Assembly (NCBI RefSeq): GCF_000308495.1
Contig: NZ_BAFU01000017.1
Location: 1 to 64,000, forward strand
Direction: 5' to 3'
Length of the DNA: 64,000 bases
Source of the DNA: Nocardia brevicatena NBRC 12119
Lineage (GTDB): Bacteria; Actinomycetota; Actinomycetes; Mycobacteriales; Mycobacteriaceae
The position numbers and the translations under genes are program-made. Below, in pieces: positions 1 to 8,853 of this stretch. How positions within the stretch are numbered: the first letter of the stretch is position 1; every line of letters starts with the position of its first letter. The notes below the pieces were generated by a model. It did not search any database, was not told the origin of the DNA, and was given only the letters and a program-made list of their open reading frames with translations.

Positions 1-2555
1 GCCACTGTCGTGATCGAGCCGACCATCGCAGGGGCGATGCGGACCTTGTCGAAGGCGACCGCATCGGAATCTTGCTGAATTCCTGCGAGTCCGCGGGTGA
101 ACCACGAGGTCAGTCCGCCGAGGATATTCAGATCTGCTACGCCGTGGCTGCCGTCCCATTCCCAGCTCTCCGGGAGTGACGTGGCGCCGCGTTCGAGCCA
201 GTATCCGTAGCTGGGGTAGCTGGTTTGCACAGCGACGTCGTAGAGAACGTCGTGATAACAGGCATCGGTGAGGACACGGACGATCGCGGGTAGACCGATC
301 ATCCCGGCGTTGAGGTGGTTCCCGGACCCCCTGATTCGCTCGACGAGCGTGGCCAATACCGAGTCGTGAAGTTCCTGCGGTGGTGCGCCCATGTCGAGGC
401 CGAGCGCTATGGCGGTCTGCGTGCCCGAGGAGTAGGTGGATGTGGCGGGGTCGAAGAAGGTCCGGTGGTACGCGGCCGCGATTGCCTCGGCTTTGTGCTG
501 GTATTCGAGTGCGTGTTCAGGGTGGTTCAAGGCTTGCGCGATGCCGGCCATGGCGGTGGTTATTTTCCAGTAGCCCCATGTCACCGTCATTTCGGGTGGG
601 GTGAAGTGGTCATTGTCGGGATCGAACGGCTGTTGCCAGTGCTGGCCCGGGTACATCCAATCGCCGAAGTAGCCTTGCGTGAAGTCACCCGCAGGGTAGA
701 TGCCCTGCTGTTCCCGCGTCTGCAGGAGTCGAAAGTACTGCCGCATTTGCGGGTAGTGGCAGCGGAGCGACGCGGTATCACCGTAGAGGCGGTAGCTTTC
801 ATATGCTTGGACGATCGGCGCTCCGCTCCAGTTGATATCGCCGATGTACCAGAAATCGGTGGGATCGGGCACGATACCGGCAAGGTCGCCGTCGCCGCGC
901 TGTGCGTCGAAGACCTCACGCAACATTGCTTGGTTATAGGAGGCGAAGTCGTAGCGGTGTACGCCGCCGAGCGCCACACCGCGGTCGGCCTGCCATCCGG
1001 CCTTCTCTCGGTTGGGATCGGCGGGCATGGTCGGCGCGAGCATGGCGCTGCGCATGCTGCGATCGGCTAGTGCGTCGATGGCGTTCAGGAGCGGCTCGGA
1101 GCACTCGAACTGGGCGGTGGCGCCGATTGCGGCGCGCACCACGATTCCGGTCACGCTCGAAATGAGCGGCCTGGCCGGCAGCCCGTGGATTTCGATGTAC
1201 CGGAATCCATGGTAGGAGAAGCGCGGATGCCATGTTTCGATCCCGTGGCCTGCCAACGTGTAGTGATCGGCGACGACCACGTTCGAGACCCATCCGAGCA
1301 TCCCGTTCTGATCTACTCTGCCGTTGTCGAGGTACCAGCCAGGGAAGAGCGTAATTCGAGTTCCGGCAGGACCTTCGACCTCGATCTCGGGCCATCCGAC
1401 GAAAGACGTGCCGAAGTCGAACACGTAGATTCCGGGCTCGGGCTCGGTCATCTCGACCGCGCGCAGCCGTTCCGTCTCGGTAACCGCCGGTTCGAACTGG
1501 GCGCTGAGCGCCGCGGGGATATCTGTGGCGAGAGCGGCATGTCGCCATCGGGAGTGGTCGCCGTCCGGTTGATCCCAGCCGGGGCGAAGGCGGCGAGCGT
1601 CGTAATCCTCGCCCCCGTAATAACCGGAGAATTCGATCGGTCCGTCCTCGACCCGCCAGGTGCAGTCACTGGATACTCGCTGGACGGAACCGTCCTCGTA
1701 CCGGATCTCCAGTTGCGCGATAGCCTTCGGCTGGCCGGACAGCCGGACCGTTTCCCCGGCGGCGATACCATTTTTCCAGGTCACCGACTCCCAATATCGG
1801 CCTTCCCGTTCGGGCACATTGAAGAATCCGTTGCCGACCAGCAGTGCTACGACATTGTCGCCGGGCTGCAGGTGCTCGGCGACATCGTAGGTACGGTACA
1901 GCGCCCGCTTGCGGTAGTCGGTGATACTCGGCACAAGAACATCCACACCGACTTTGTGGCCGTTGAGCCGCGCTTCGTACAGCCCGAGCCCCGATACATA
2001 CAGACGCGCCTGCCCAATCCGCCGCGCGGGTGGCACGGTGAAATGCCTGGCGAAGATCGGCAGCGGAGCATCCTTCCGCGCCGCGGGGTGCGAATCGGTG
2101 ATCCACTCCGCCGTCCAGTCTGCCGCGTCGAGCAAACCCATCTCCCAACGGCCCACCGGGCTCCATGCCGATACATTGTCACCGGTCGTCCATATCCGAA
2201 CTTGCCAGAACACCTGTTCACGCGATGACAGGGGGCGGCCGCGGTAGGCGACGTCAACCTGTTGACCGGATGGCACCGGGCCAGAATCCCACAGGTCGGG
2301 CTGGTCCAGCGCAAGCCGTTGCGAAGTCGAGGCCGCTCTGATCTGATATGCCGTTTGCGTGATCGCGCTTTCGTCCGACACCAGCCGCCACCCCAGGGCA
2401 GGCGTGCGGTCATCGATCCCGCAAGGGTCCACGAGATAGTTCACGGTCAGGCCCGCGACTACCACTCCGGCGACCTCGATGCCGACGTCGGACGGATTAT
2501 CGTCGTCACTCACCGTGGACGGGCGGTCGTGAACCCCCGCAGTAGTGCTGTCCAT
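1..2555 (-). CDS. alpha-L-rhamnosidase, glycoside hydrolase family 78 (3' end outside window)
   Basis: One open frame runs from ATG at 2555 to the window edge without a stop, giving about 851 residues, so the C-terminus is missing. Order fits GH78: N-terminal Fn3-like region (about 30-130), Bac_rhamnosid_N beta domain (about 140-310), concanavalin-like domain, then an alpha6/alpha6 barrel from about 440. The barrel has DPNREKAGW near residue 511, where many family members have DxPxRDERLGW; the acidic residue there is the expected general acid. These enzymes release terminal L-rhamnose from glycosides. No signal peptide is visible, so it is probably cytoplasmic. The start is supported by AGGA about 9 bases upstream. 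It is divergent from a MarR gene, with palindromes in the shared promoter region. Family call is firm; substrate is unknown. Confidence 0.92.
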   Translation of the reverse strand, partial: MDSTTAGVHDRPSTVSDDDNPSDVGIEVAGVVVAGLTVNYLVDPCGIDDRTPALGWRLVSDESAITQTAYQIRAASTSQRLALDQPDLWDSGPVPSGQQVDVAYRGRPLSSREQVFWQVRIWTTGDNVSAWSPVGRWEMGLLDAADWTAEWITDSHPAARKDAPLPIFARHFTVPPARRIGQARLYVSGLGLYEARLNGHKVGVDVLVPSITDYRKRALYRTYDVAEHLQPGDNVVALLVGNGFFNVPEREGRYWESVTWKNGIAAGETVRLSGQPKAIAQLEIRYEDGSVQRVSSDCTWRVEDGPIEFSGYYGGEDYDARRLRPGWDQPDGDHSRWRHAALATDIPAALSAQFEPAVTETERLRAVEMTEPEPGIYVFDFGTSFVGWPEIEVEGPAGTRITLFPGWYLDNGRVDQNGMLGWVSNVVVADHYTLAGHGIETWHPRFSYHGFRYIEIHGLPARPLISSVTGIVVRAAIGATAQFECSEPLLNAIDALADRSMRSAMLAPTMPADPNREKAGWQADRGVALGGVHRYDFASYNQAMLREVFDAQRGDGDLAGIVPDPTDFWYIGDINWSGAPIVQAYESYRLYGDTASLRCHYPQMRQYFRLLQTREQQGIYPAGDFTQGYFGDWMYPGQHWQQPFDPDNDHFTPPEMTVTWGYWKITTAMAGIAQALNHPEHALEYQHKAEAIAAAYHRTFFDPATSTYSSGTQTAIALGLDMGAPPQELHDSVLATLVERIRGSGNHLNAGMIGLPAIVRVLTDACYHDVLYDVAVQTSYPSYGYWLERGATSLPESWEWDGSHGVADLNILGGLTSWFTRGLAGIQQDSDAVAFDKVRIAPAMVGSITTV

Positions 2556-2699
2556 TTCAGTTCCTGTTCTCCCTGCGCCTATGCCGTGTTCGGGGTCTGT
2601 GTTCAGCGCGCATCGCCGACTACAGGTTCGGCTCGCCCGGCCAGCTCCTCGGCCCGCTGCCCGTCCAGCTCGGCGTCCGCCGGCGGGCAATAGGATATC

Positions 2700-2731
2700 A
2701 TTGCGCCATGCAATATTTGCGTGACGCAATT
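2700..2731. promoter_or_regulatory. Paired palindromes, probable MarR operators
   Basis: ATTGC-5-GCAAT lies at 2700-2714 and TTGCG-TGA-CGCAA at 2717-2729; the second extends one base on each side with one mismatch. The centres are 16 bp apart. They sit in the 205-bp gap between the divergent rhamnosidase (start 2555) and MarR gene (start 2761). This is the usual place for a MarR operator controlling both genes. Binding is inferred, not shown. Confidence 0.6.
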
Positions 2732-2760
2732 TATTGGAGCGGTCGAAGTGGTGTCAAGCG

Positions 2761-3255
2761 ATGACGAATGAACAGGAAATCGGTCGAGCTGCCGAGTTGC
2801 CCAGGAAGGATCTGATAGACCAGATCGTCGACACGCTGCCGGACTGGGTAGCCCAACTGATCCGGCTCAACGCGCTGATCGCCGAGCGAATCGGGGTGGT
2901 GCCGACCGATTTCCACTGCCTGCACGCCTTGCATCGCGACGGTCCGACCACCGCCGGCGCACTGGCGGTACGCGTCGGGCTGAGCCCCGGATCGACCACG
3001 CGGATGATCGACCGGCTCGCCACAGCAGGCTGCGTCGAACGAGTTCCCGACCCTCACGACCGCCGCCGGGCCCTCGTCCACCCCACCTCGGAAGGACTGG
3101 CGCGGATCGCTGCATACTACGACGGGCTTACTGCACGCACCCGCTCAGATCTCACCGGCTTCGACGGCAACGAACTTCAAACCCTTCTCCGCTTTATCGA
3201 GGCATCTCGCCGCAGCGCCAGCACTGAAGTGGACCGACTGCGCACCACACCTTGA
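2761..3255 (+). CDS. MarR-family transcriptional regulator
   Basis: A 164-residue winged-helix protein. The core reads PTTAGALAVRVGLSPGSTT followed by MIDRLATAGCVERVPDPHDRRR, the recognition helix and wing (DPxDRR) typical of MarR. A first helix and a C-terminal helix provide dimerisation in the family. The frame is open back to a TTG at 2734, but ATG 2761 is preferred because 2734 would sit against the palindromes at 2700-2731. The ribosome site is weak (GAAG about 12 bases upstream). Divergent arrangement with the rhamnosidase suggests it represses that gene and itself, released by a sugar or phenolic glycoside; that role is inference. Confidence 0.9.
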   Translation: MTNEQEIGRAAELPRKDLIDQIVDTLPDWVAQLIRLNALIAERIGVVPTDFHCLHALHRDGPTTAGALAVRVGLSPGSTTRMIDRLATAGCVERVPDPHDRRRALVHPTSEGLARIAAYYDGLTARTRSDLTGFDGNELQTLLRFIEASRRSASTEVDRLRTTP

Positions 3256-3419
3256 TCACATGGCTCTGATCGAAACCAAACACAGGAAGCCATCAGGATC
3301 GAGCTCCTGTCCAACTAGCCTGCCAGCTTAAGGCACCGTCGAATCGTCCGCCGGCGACCGCAACACAGGCACCTCTCGCCATTGGCCGAGAAACCAAGAC
3401 ATCGGACAGGCGGCCGACC

Positions 3420-3463
3420 GGGAGATAACACGGGTGCACATTCGAGCGGGATCCGGCGCTAAC
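3420..3463 (+). repeat. Degenerate left terminal repeat of the Tn3-family element
   Basis: The inner 12 bases ATCCGGCGCTAA (3451-3462) match the right terminal repeat at 8854-8891 read inward. GTGCA further out also matches, but only with a 2-base length difference. The outermost bases (GGGAG at 3420) are a guess for the GGGG end. The match could be partly chance outside the 12-base core. Confidence 0.45.
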
Positions 3464-3466
3464 GAT

Positions 3467-3499
3467 CTATCGCAGATAATGACTCATTATCTGCGATAG
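3467..3499. repeat. Perfect 33-bp palindrome, candidate recombination core site
   Basis: Sixteen-base arms CTATCGCAGATAATGA flank a single central C at 3483, with no mismatch. GATAA and TTATC lie 4-8 bases either side of the centre. It is 3 bp inside the left terminal repeat and upstream of the recombinase operon. In Tn4430 the TnpI core is a pair of inverted 16-bp motifs with extra direct motifs beside it; the same plan is seen here. An operator for the operon is the alternative reading. Confidence 0.65.
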
Positions 3500-3562
3500 T
3501 TGGGTATTCTGGACGTGCGCGACGTGGCGCGACATCCGCACCGCGCCGGGGCGAATCGGCAA

Positions 3563-3576
3563 ATTATCTGCGGTAG
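3563..3576 (+). repeat. Third copy of the palindrome arm (accessory site)
   Basis: ATTATCTGCGGTAG repeats 13 of 14 bases of the right arm at 3486-3499, in the same orientation, 77 bp further in. It ends 26 bp before the start codon at 3603. Accessory motifs of this kind set direction in TnpI-type resolution; the role here is inferred. Confidence 0.6.
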
Positions 3577-3602
3577 ACACAGATAGGACGAGGGAGACCC
3601 CG

Positions 3603-3746
3603 ATGGCGATCGACACAGCGAAGCTCATCGAGATCGAGGCGATGCTCGGCGAGGACATCCTCACCGACGCGGACCTGGCGACCCGGCTGCACGAGGCCGG
3701 GCTTCCCGAACTCGCCCGTGTGGTCGGGCAGCTCGCGCGGCGATGA
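3603..3746 (+). CDS. Small 47-residue protein of the recombinase operon
   Basis: ATG 3603 follows a good ribosome site (GAGGGAG) and the frame ends at TGA 3744-3746, which overlaps the ATG of the next gene in ATGA. The protein reads as one or two short helices, rich in Leu, Ala, Asp and Glu, with no recognised domain. Four-base overlap suggests translational coupling with the 391-residue protein, so it is probably a real part of the module. It could be an accessory or leader peptide. Function unknown. Confidence 0.6.
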   Translation: MAIDTAKLIEIEAMLGEDILTDADLATRLHEAGLPELARVVGQLARR

Positions 3747-4918
3747 CCGCGCAGGGCAAGGCCGCGGCCGCGTGGGCGGGCTTGAATCCTCGTCAGCGGC
3801 TGTACCTGTCGACGATCCTGGATTTCGACCAGGCGGCCGAGGCCGACATCAAACGGCGGTCGGCGAACTGGGAGACGGTTCCGCCGGCGGCGGAGTGGCG
3901 GCAGATCCTCTACGACATCAAGTTGCCGAAAGAGGTGGTCGGGTACTCCTCGGTCCAGTCACGATTGCGGGAAGCCGGCCAGCATGACCCCGGCTCCGGA
4001 TCGACACTGGCGGCGCTGGAGCGCCGCGATCTGGTGATCGTCACCCATGACCTGGTCTACGTGCCGCAGCTCCAGGCGATGGTGCCCCGGATTCGGGTGC
4101 GGCTGAGCACTCTCGGGCGCGCGGCCGCCCGCCACGGTGTCGGCGTCGCGGCCCCGGTGACCCCGCCTCGCGGGTTGTTGTCGCAGGTCTTGTTCAACGC
4201 CCTTGCCCTGCTGTACGCCGCCGGACACGACGGTCTGGTCCTGAACGTGAAGGGCGCCCCGAGCTGGGACACCCTCGTGCGGTTGCGCAACCGTCCCTAC
4301 GATCCCTGGATCGAGGAGTTCACCGGCCCCACCGAGCACGCGGCGCGGGCGAGCCGGGTCCGGACCACCGCGAACGCGCGACGGCATTACCAGATTCACC
4401 ACGCCTGCTACCGCGAGCTGTATCCCGACATCGACGCACCCGAGCCCGTCGAGGTCGCGCACGTCACCCACGCCGGGCTGGCCGACCACCGTGTCCGCAC
4501 ACCCAAACACTTGCTCGCCGAGGCTGACGTGCGGATCCTGTCGGAGCTGGTGCGCCTGACCGGCGAGGGTAGCTGCTGGCTGCAACGGCTGCTGTTGCGT
4601 GACTACCGTGACGAGGCCGAATCCGTGCCGGAGAGTGTGCGGGGGATGCGGCCGGGCCTGCTGCGTAACCAGGTCAAAGACCTCGCCCGCGCCGACAAAC
4701 CGATCCAGCGCCTGACCGGATGGTCCTCCGGTGCTCTGGCGGAGGTCATCGAACTGACCGACGAAGCCATCACCCGACGCTGGCCCCCCGCAGTATCGCT
4801 GCTGGTGCTCACCGACCACGGTGGCGAGCACTACGCGCGCCGCCGCGAGGAATACCGGCAGCTCTATTCCGAACTGCACCTGCCGCCGAGTCTCGTGACC
4901 GCCGGTCATGATGGCTGA
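3743..4918 (+). CDS. Transposon accessory protein with winged-helix-like N-terminus
   Basis: A 391-residue protein that I do not recognise by name. Residues about 55-130 have a helix-helix-wing pattern: YSSVQSRLREAG, then GSTLAALERRDLVIVTHD, then RVRLSTLGRAAARHG, similar in layout to MarR-type DNA-binding folds. The rest is basic and soluble, with no membrane segment. The start overlaps the 47-aa gene (ATGA) and the end overlaps the recombinase start, so the three genes form one coupled operon. By position it resembles auxiliary proteins such as TnpT of Tn4651 that help a tyrosine recombinase; no sequence likeness to TnpT was tested. DNA binding at the 3467-3576 repeats is a reasonable guess. 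Confidence 0.65.
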   Translation: MTAQGKAAAAWAGLNPRQRLYLSTILDFDQAAEADIKRRSANWETVPPAAEWRQILYDIKLPKEVVGYSSVQSRLREAGQHDPGSGSTLAALERRDLVIVTHDLVYVPQLQAMVPRIRVRLSTLGRAAARHGVGVAAPVTPPRGLLSQVLFNALALLYAAGHDGLVLNVKGAPSWDTLVRLRNRPYDPWIEEFTGPTEHAARASRVRTTANARRHYQIHHACYRELYPDIDAPEPVEVAHVTHAGLADHRVRTPKHLLAEADVRILSELVRLTGEGSCWLQRLLLRDYRDEAESVPESVRGMRPGLLRNQVKDLARADKPIQRLTGWSSGALAEVIELTDEAITRRWPPAVSLLVLTDHGGEHYARRREEYRQLYSELHLPPSLVTAGHDG

Positions 4919-5837
4919 GCCTGGTCGGGTCCGGTCCCTGCGACCTGGGGTCCGGCTCGCCGACGCCCGCGAGGTCTACCTGAACACGATCGAATCGCCG
5001 AATACGCGCCGTGGTTACGGTATCGCGCTGGACGCGCTGGTCGCCGGGTTCGGCGCGGACTCCGATGTCGGGTTGCTGGATCCGGACCGGGTCGATGGCT
5101 GGTTCCGGTTCCGGTGGGGCGGGGTGTCGGCGCAGACGTTCAACGTCCGGCTGGCGGCGCTACGGGCGGCGTGCACGTACTGGGCCGCCCAGGGCTGGCT
5201 GGTCGGCGACCCGCTGCAACGGCTACGCCCGCGCACGGTGCCCGCCGACCGGTCTCGGGCGATGACCCGCGCCCAGGTGAGCGCGATCCTGGGCCTGGAT
5301 GTGCCGCTACGCGAACGGGTGCTGTGGACGATGCTGTACGAAACCGCCGCTCGCGCAGAGGAACTGCTCGAACTCGACGTTCCCGATCTCGATACCGCGA
5401 ACCGGTGCGCTCGGGTGCGGCGCAAGGGCGGGACCACCGATGTGGTGGCGTGGCAGACCGGCACCGCTCGGCTGCTGCCGCGCATGCTCGCCGGCCGCCG
5501 GACCGGGCCGTTGTTCCTGACCGATCGGAAGGCGAAACCGCATGTGGCGGTGACCGATACCGATCCGGGTACCGGGCGGGCCCGGCTGTCGTATCGGCGG
5601 GCGGCGGAATTGTTCGAGGAGAACACGACCGGGTTCACCGGCGGCCCGTTCACCCTGCATCAGTTGCGGCACTCCCGGTTGACCCACGCCGCGGAGGACG
5701 GTGCGTCGACGCCGATGCTGATGACGTTGTCCGGGCACACCTCGGTGCGGTCGCTGGCCAAGTACGCCCGGCCGGGCAAGGACGCCCTGCTGGCCTGGCA
5801 GGCCGCCACCGACCCCGCAGCCCAGCGGCGGCGCTGA
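4908..5837 (+). CDS. Tyrosine recombinase (probable cointegrate resolvase)
   Basis: A 309-residue phage-integrase-family protein. The N-terminal SAM-like core-binding domain covers about 20-105, the catalytic domain about 120-295. Catalytic residues are visible: Arg in ETAARAEELL, Lys in RRKGGTTD, HxxR in LHQLRHSR, His in SGHTSVRS and Tyr in KYARP, so it should be active. Length suits XerC/TnpI-type enzymes. ATG 4908 or 4911 both overlap the upstream stop at 4916-4918. It is the third gene of the coupled operon and likely acts on the palindromic site at 3467-3576 to resolve transposition cointegrates. Confidence 0.88.
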   Translation: MMAEPGRVRSLRPGVRLADAREVYLNTIESPNTRRGYGIALDALVAGFGADSDVGLLDPDRVDGWFRFRWGGVSAQTFNVRLAALRAACTYWAAQGWLVGDPLQRLRPRTVPADRSRAMTRAQVSAILGLDVPLRERVLWTMLYETAARAEELLELDVPDLDTANRCARVRRKGGTTDVVAWQTGTARLLPRMLAGRRTGPLFLTDRKAKPHVAVTDTDPGTGRARLSYRRAAELFEENTTGFTGGPFTLHQLRHSRLTHAAEDGASTPMLMTLSGHTSVRSLAKYARPGKDALLAWQAATDPAAQRRR

Positions 5838-5854
5838 AAGATCGCCACCGGCGA

Positions 5855-8224
5855 TCAGTCGCCGTCTTCGGCGGCGTCGGGGTCGCGCAAAGGACGGTGC
5901 GATGAGCCGAAGTCGGGCAGGTGGAATGCGTAGTGCCCGTCCAAACCGATGTGGGCGCGCACGAATGGTGAGAGCCGGGCGATATCGGCGTCGAGCACCG
6001 GATACCGCTGGTCTCGCAGCTGCTCGAGGGCCCGGTTCATGTAGACGGTGTTCCACAGCACGACGCAATTGAGGACCAGGCCCAACGCGGACAACTGGTC
6101 TTCCATGCCATCGAGGTAGGCGCGGGTGATTTCGCCTTTGCGGCCGTGGAAGATTCGCCGTGCGAGATCGTGGCGGCCCTCGGTCAGGTTCGACTGTGCC
6201 TTGCCCTCGCGCCGATATGGTTCGTCATCGACCAGGCGCAGGATGTGCAGGGTCTTGAAGATCCGCCCGTAGTGGGCGATCGCCTGCCCGAGGTGGGTGG
6301 GATTGCCGTCGCGCGACAGCATCCGCGTGACCTCGTGCCCGGACACCTCGCCGGCGTGCATCGACACCGCGATCCGGCACATGTCTTCCCAGTGGGAGGC
6401 GATCCGTGCCGTGTCGATCCGGCCCCGCGCCGCCTTGTCGAGGGGCCCGTAGTCGGCAGCGGTGTCGATGCGCCACAGCCGCTGGTCGGGCAGATTCGCC
6501 AGCTGTGGCCGGTAGGTGCGGCCCAGCAAGTGCAGCAGTCCGAACACGATGTCGGAGTAGGACCCGGTATCGGAAATGATCTGATCGAGGATCTTGCCGC
6601 CGGACTGGCGCAGCACGACATCGACCGCGTGCAGCGAATCGCGTGGCGTTCCGGACAGCACCATCGCCGACAGGCCGGCGGCCTGGTCGTTGATCATGTT
6701 CAGCCAGGTCGCGCCCTTCTTGCGGCCGAAGTACTTCGGGTTCGGCCGGGCGTGGTGGGTGCGGACCGGCACCACGAACCGCAGCCCGTCCACCGACGCG
6801 ACCAGCCCGCCGCCCCATACCTGGGCCAGCTCGATATCGGCCTGGGCGTCCACGAGCACCGCGTTGGCCGCGGCGAGGGTGTCGAACCGCAGGTAGTGCT
6901 GGTCGACGTGATGGAGCCGGTCGCGGGTCAGTGCCTCCACGCCCGGGGAGACAACCGGTTTGAACCCGACGTTCATCGCGTGCGCGCACAGCACGGCCGC
7001 CACGGACAACCCGAGGTCGGCGACCCGGGCCGGGTTACCGGAGACGTGGGTGAATGCCCCGGTGAATTCCGGCAGCCATGACATCACCTCCAACACCAGC
7101 TCCGGCAGATCCACCCGCGGCAGCATCGCCTCCACCCGGATCCGCAGGTCCACCAGCGACGGCGGATCCGGCACCGCGGTCAGCGCGGCCACGTGCAACC
7201 GGCCCTCGGCGTCCACGCTGGCCGGAGCGTCGTCACCGAGGCGTTGCACCAGTTCCCGGTAGGCGCCATCGAGTGCAGCGGCGTGCCCGGCCAGCACGGG
7301 GTGCGGGTTGTCCGGCAGCCCAAGCGCGTTCATGCCCGCCTCGCGCGACTGCTCCCACACCACCCCCGACAGCAGATGCGCCCGCGGATCACGCCACTTC
7401 GACGACAGCTCCGCGAAGATGCTGCGGTGCTTCAGATGCCGGTGGAACTGTTCGAGCACACACAGCGTGTACGCAGCCCGATCCACGGTCTCGGCCGGGC
7501 GGTCGCCCGGATACACCAGCCTTGACCAGCCGCCACCGACCAGGTCGTGATCGACACGGCGGGCATCGAGCCAGCGCGCGGGCACACCTCGCGGGCGCGG
7601 CTCGGTCAGCAACTCGGCGAGGGTATGCATCGCGGTCAGCACCGGCCGCCCGTCGCTGGTCGCACCGAACTCCACCGTCCGCATCAACGCAGGCAGGAAC
7701 ATCCGGACGGTATTCACCCGGCCGGCCAGTTCCTCGAACCTCTGACTGTCCAGCTCGGCGTCGGTCTGCGGGACCAGATCGTCGACCGTGGCCAGCGCGG
7801 CGCACAGCTCGGCGCGGGTCACGGTGTTCTCGATCAGATCCCACACCAGCTCCAGCGACAGCGCCGGATCAGTATCGGTCATCTCCAGCAGCAACCGCAC
7901 CGCCGCCACGAGCTTGCCCGCGCTGCGTGAGACCCGCGGGTACCGGCGCAGCTTCTCGTCCTTGGACTGGCGTTCGGCCTTCGACATCAGATCGTTGACC
8001 ATGACCTGGTCGAACAGGTCCAGCACGTCATCGGTCGCCCGCGCCCGCAACGCGACCACGGTCGCGACCAGCACCGCCAGCTGATGCTCCCGTTGCAGCC
8101 GCCGCAGTTGGCTCACCCGCCCCGACAACCCGTAGGCCGACAACCCGAGCAGGCGGCGCTGCGGCACCACCGACACGTCCACCGACGCCGGGACCAGTGC
8201 GTTCACATCCCGCAACCGGCTCAC
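5855..8224 (-). CDS. tnpA: Tn3-family transposase TnpA, main catalytic part
   Basis: A 789-residue frame starting at GTG 8224, whose first bases overlap the stop of the upstream part (GTGA). It carries the Tn3 DDE domain: first Asp in ASVDGLRF, second in SDTGSYSD, Glu in NLTEGRHDL followed by HGRKGEI. Together with the 203-residue part at 8221-8832 the length is 992, the usual size of a whole Tn3 transposase. It catalyses replicative transposition at the terminal repeats. It converges on the recombinase gene with 17 bp between the stops. Whether it is made as a separate protein, by frameshifting, or is broken is unclear. Confidence 0.85.
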   Translation of the reverse strand: MSRLRDVNALVPASVDVSVVPQRRLLGLSAYGLSGRVSQLRRLQREHQLAVLVATVVALRARATDDVLDLFDQVMVNDLMSKAERQSKDEKLRRYPRVSRSAGKLVAAVRLLLEMTDTDPALSLELVWDLIENTVTRAELCAALATVDDLVPQTDAELDSQRFEELAGRVNTVRMFLPALMRTVEFGATSDGRPVLTAMHTLAELLTEPRPRGVPARWLDARRVDHDLVGGGWSRLVYPGDRPAETVDRAAYTLCVLEQFHRHLKHRSIFAELSSKWRDPRAHLLSGVVWEQSREAGMNALGLPDNPHPVLAGHAAALDGAYRELVQRLGDDAPASVDAEGRLHVAALTAVPDPPSLVDLRIRVEAMLPRVDLPELVLEVMSWLPEFTGAFTHVSGNPARVADLGLSVAAVLCAHAMNVGFKPVVSPGVEALTRDRLHHVDQHYLRFDTLAAANAVLVDAQADIELAQVWGGGLVASVDGLRFVVPVRTHHARPNPKYFGRKKGATWLNMINDQAAGLSAMVLSGTPRDSLHAVDVVLRQSGGKILDQIISDTGSYSDIVFGLLHLLGRTYRPQLANLPDQRLWRIDTAADYGPLDKAARGRIDTARIASHWEDMCRIAVSMHAGEVSGHEVTRMLSRDGNPTHLGQAIAHYGRIFKTLHILRLVDDEPYRREGKAQSNLTEGRHDLARRIFHGRKGEITRAYLDGMEDQLSALGLVLNCVVLWNTVYMNRALEQLRDQRYPVLDADIARLSPFVRAHIGLDGHYAFHLPDFGSSHRPLRDPDAAEDGD

Positions 8225-8832
8225 GCGGTCAGCAGACCCTTCGCCGAGGGCTTGAACACCCCACGTCGCAGCCGCTCCAGGTCGATCACCTTGCGGCGCC
8301 CCTCATCCCGCGGCACCAGCATGGCCTGCAACGCACGCCCCGAGGCCGGGTCCAGCTGCCACGCCACCGCACCGTCGAAGATCGCCTTCGGTCCGTCGCC
8401 GGTGATCCACGCCTGGTCAGCGATCCACACCGCCAACTCGGCCTCCACCTCGGAGAACGAGGCCAGCTCTTCCGCGCGCTGAATCTCCCACGCATGCTCA
8501 AGGCGGGTCTTGTCCCGCTCGACATACGCCTTCACACACGTCGGGTCCTCGATGCCCAACTGCTCGGCCAGATACTCGACCAGCTCCGGTGGCACGGCCA
8601 ACGGATCGGTCAGAAACATCCCGAGATGACGCACCGTGACCAGCTGCACAGCGAATCCCAGCCGGTTGTAGTCGCGGCGCCGGGACGCGATCAGCCTGTG
8701 GTCCTCGTCGTCGAGATGGAAGAACCGCTCCAGCTCCACCCGCGACAACACCCCGAAACGGCCATACCCACCGGCTGAACCCTCATCACGCATAGCCGCC
8801 CATGAAACCACCAGCGCCGCAACACCGCTCAT
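8221..8832 (-). CDS. tnpA: Tn3-family transposase TnpA, N-terminal part (DUF4158-like)
   Basis: A 203-residue frame with the N-terminal Tn3 transposase domain: FGVLSRVELERFFHLDDED near the start and VIDLERLRRGVFKPSAKGLL at the end. In intact relatives this region continues without a break into the next segment. Here TGA at 8221-8223 ends it, and the catalytic frame begins one base back at GTG 8224. The N-terminal domain in this family binds the terminal repeats. ATG 8832 opens the frame, but the internal ATG at 8793 begins closer to the conserved region. A single missing G at the junction would explain the split. Confidence 0.8.
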   Translation of the reverse strand: MSGVAALVVSWAAMRDEGSAGGYGRFGVLSRVELERFFHLDDEDHRLIASRRRDYNRLGFAVQLVTVRHLGMFLTDPLAVPPELVEYLAEQLGIEDPTCVKAYVERDKTRLEHAWEIQRAEELASFSEVEAELAVWIADQAWITGDGPKAIFDGAVAWQLDPASGRALQAMLVPRDEGRRKVIDLERLRRGVFKPSAKGLLTA

Positions 8833-8853
8833 AGAGCGGCAAAGCCCTACAGG

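Noticed and set aside
315-2228. Plus-strand frames across the left end
   Set aside because: They are opposite the rhamnosidase, whose frame is continuous over the whole stretch and matches GH78.
3959-4909. Minus-strand frame opposite the 391-aa gene
   Set aside because: The plus-strand gene is coupled on both sides to neighbours and has a ribosome site; the minus frame has none.
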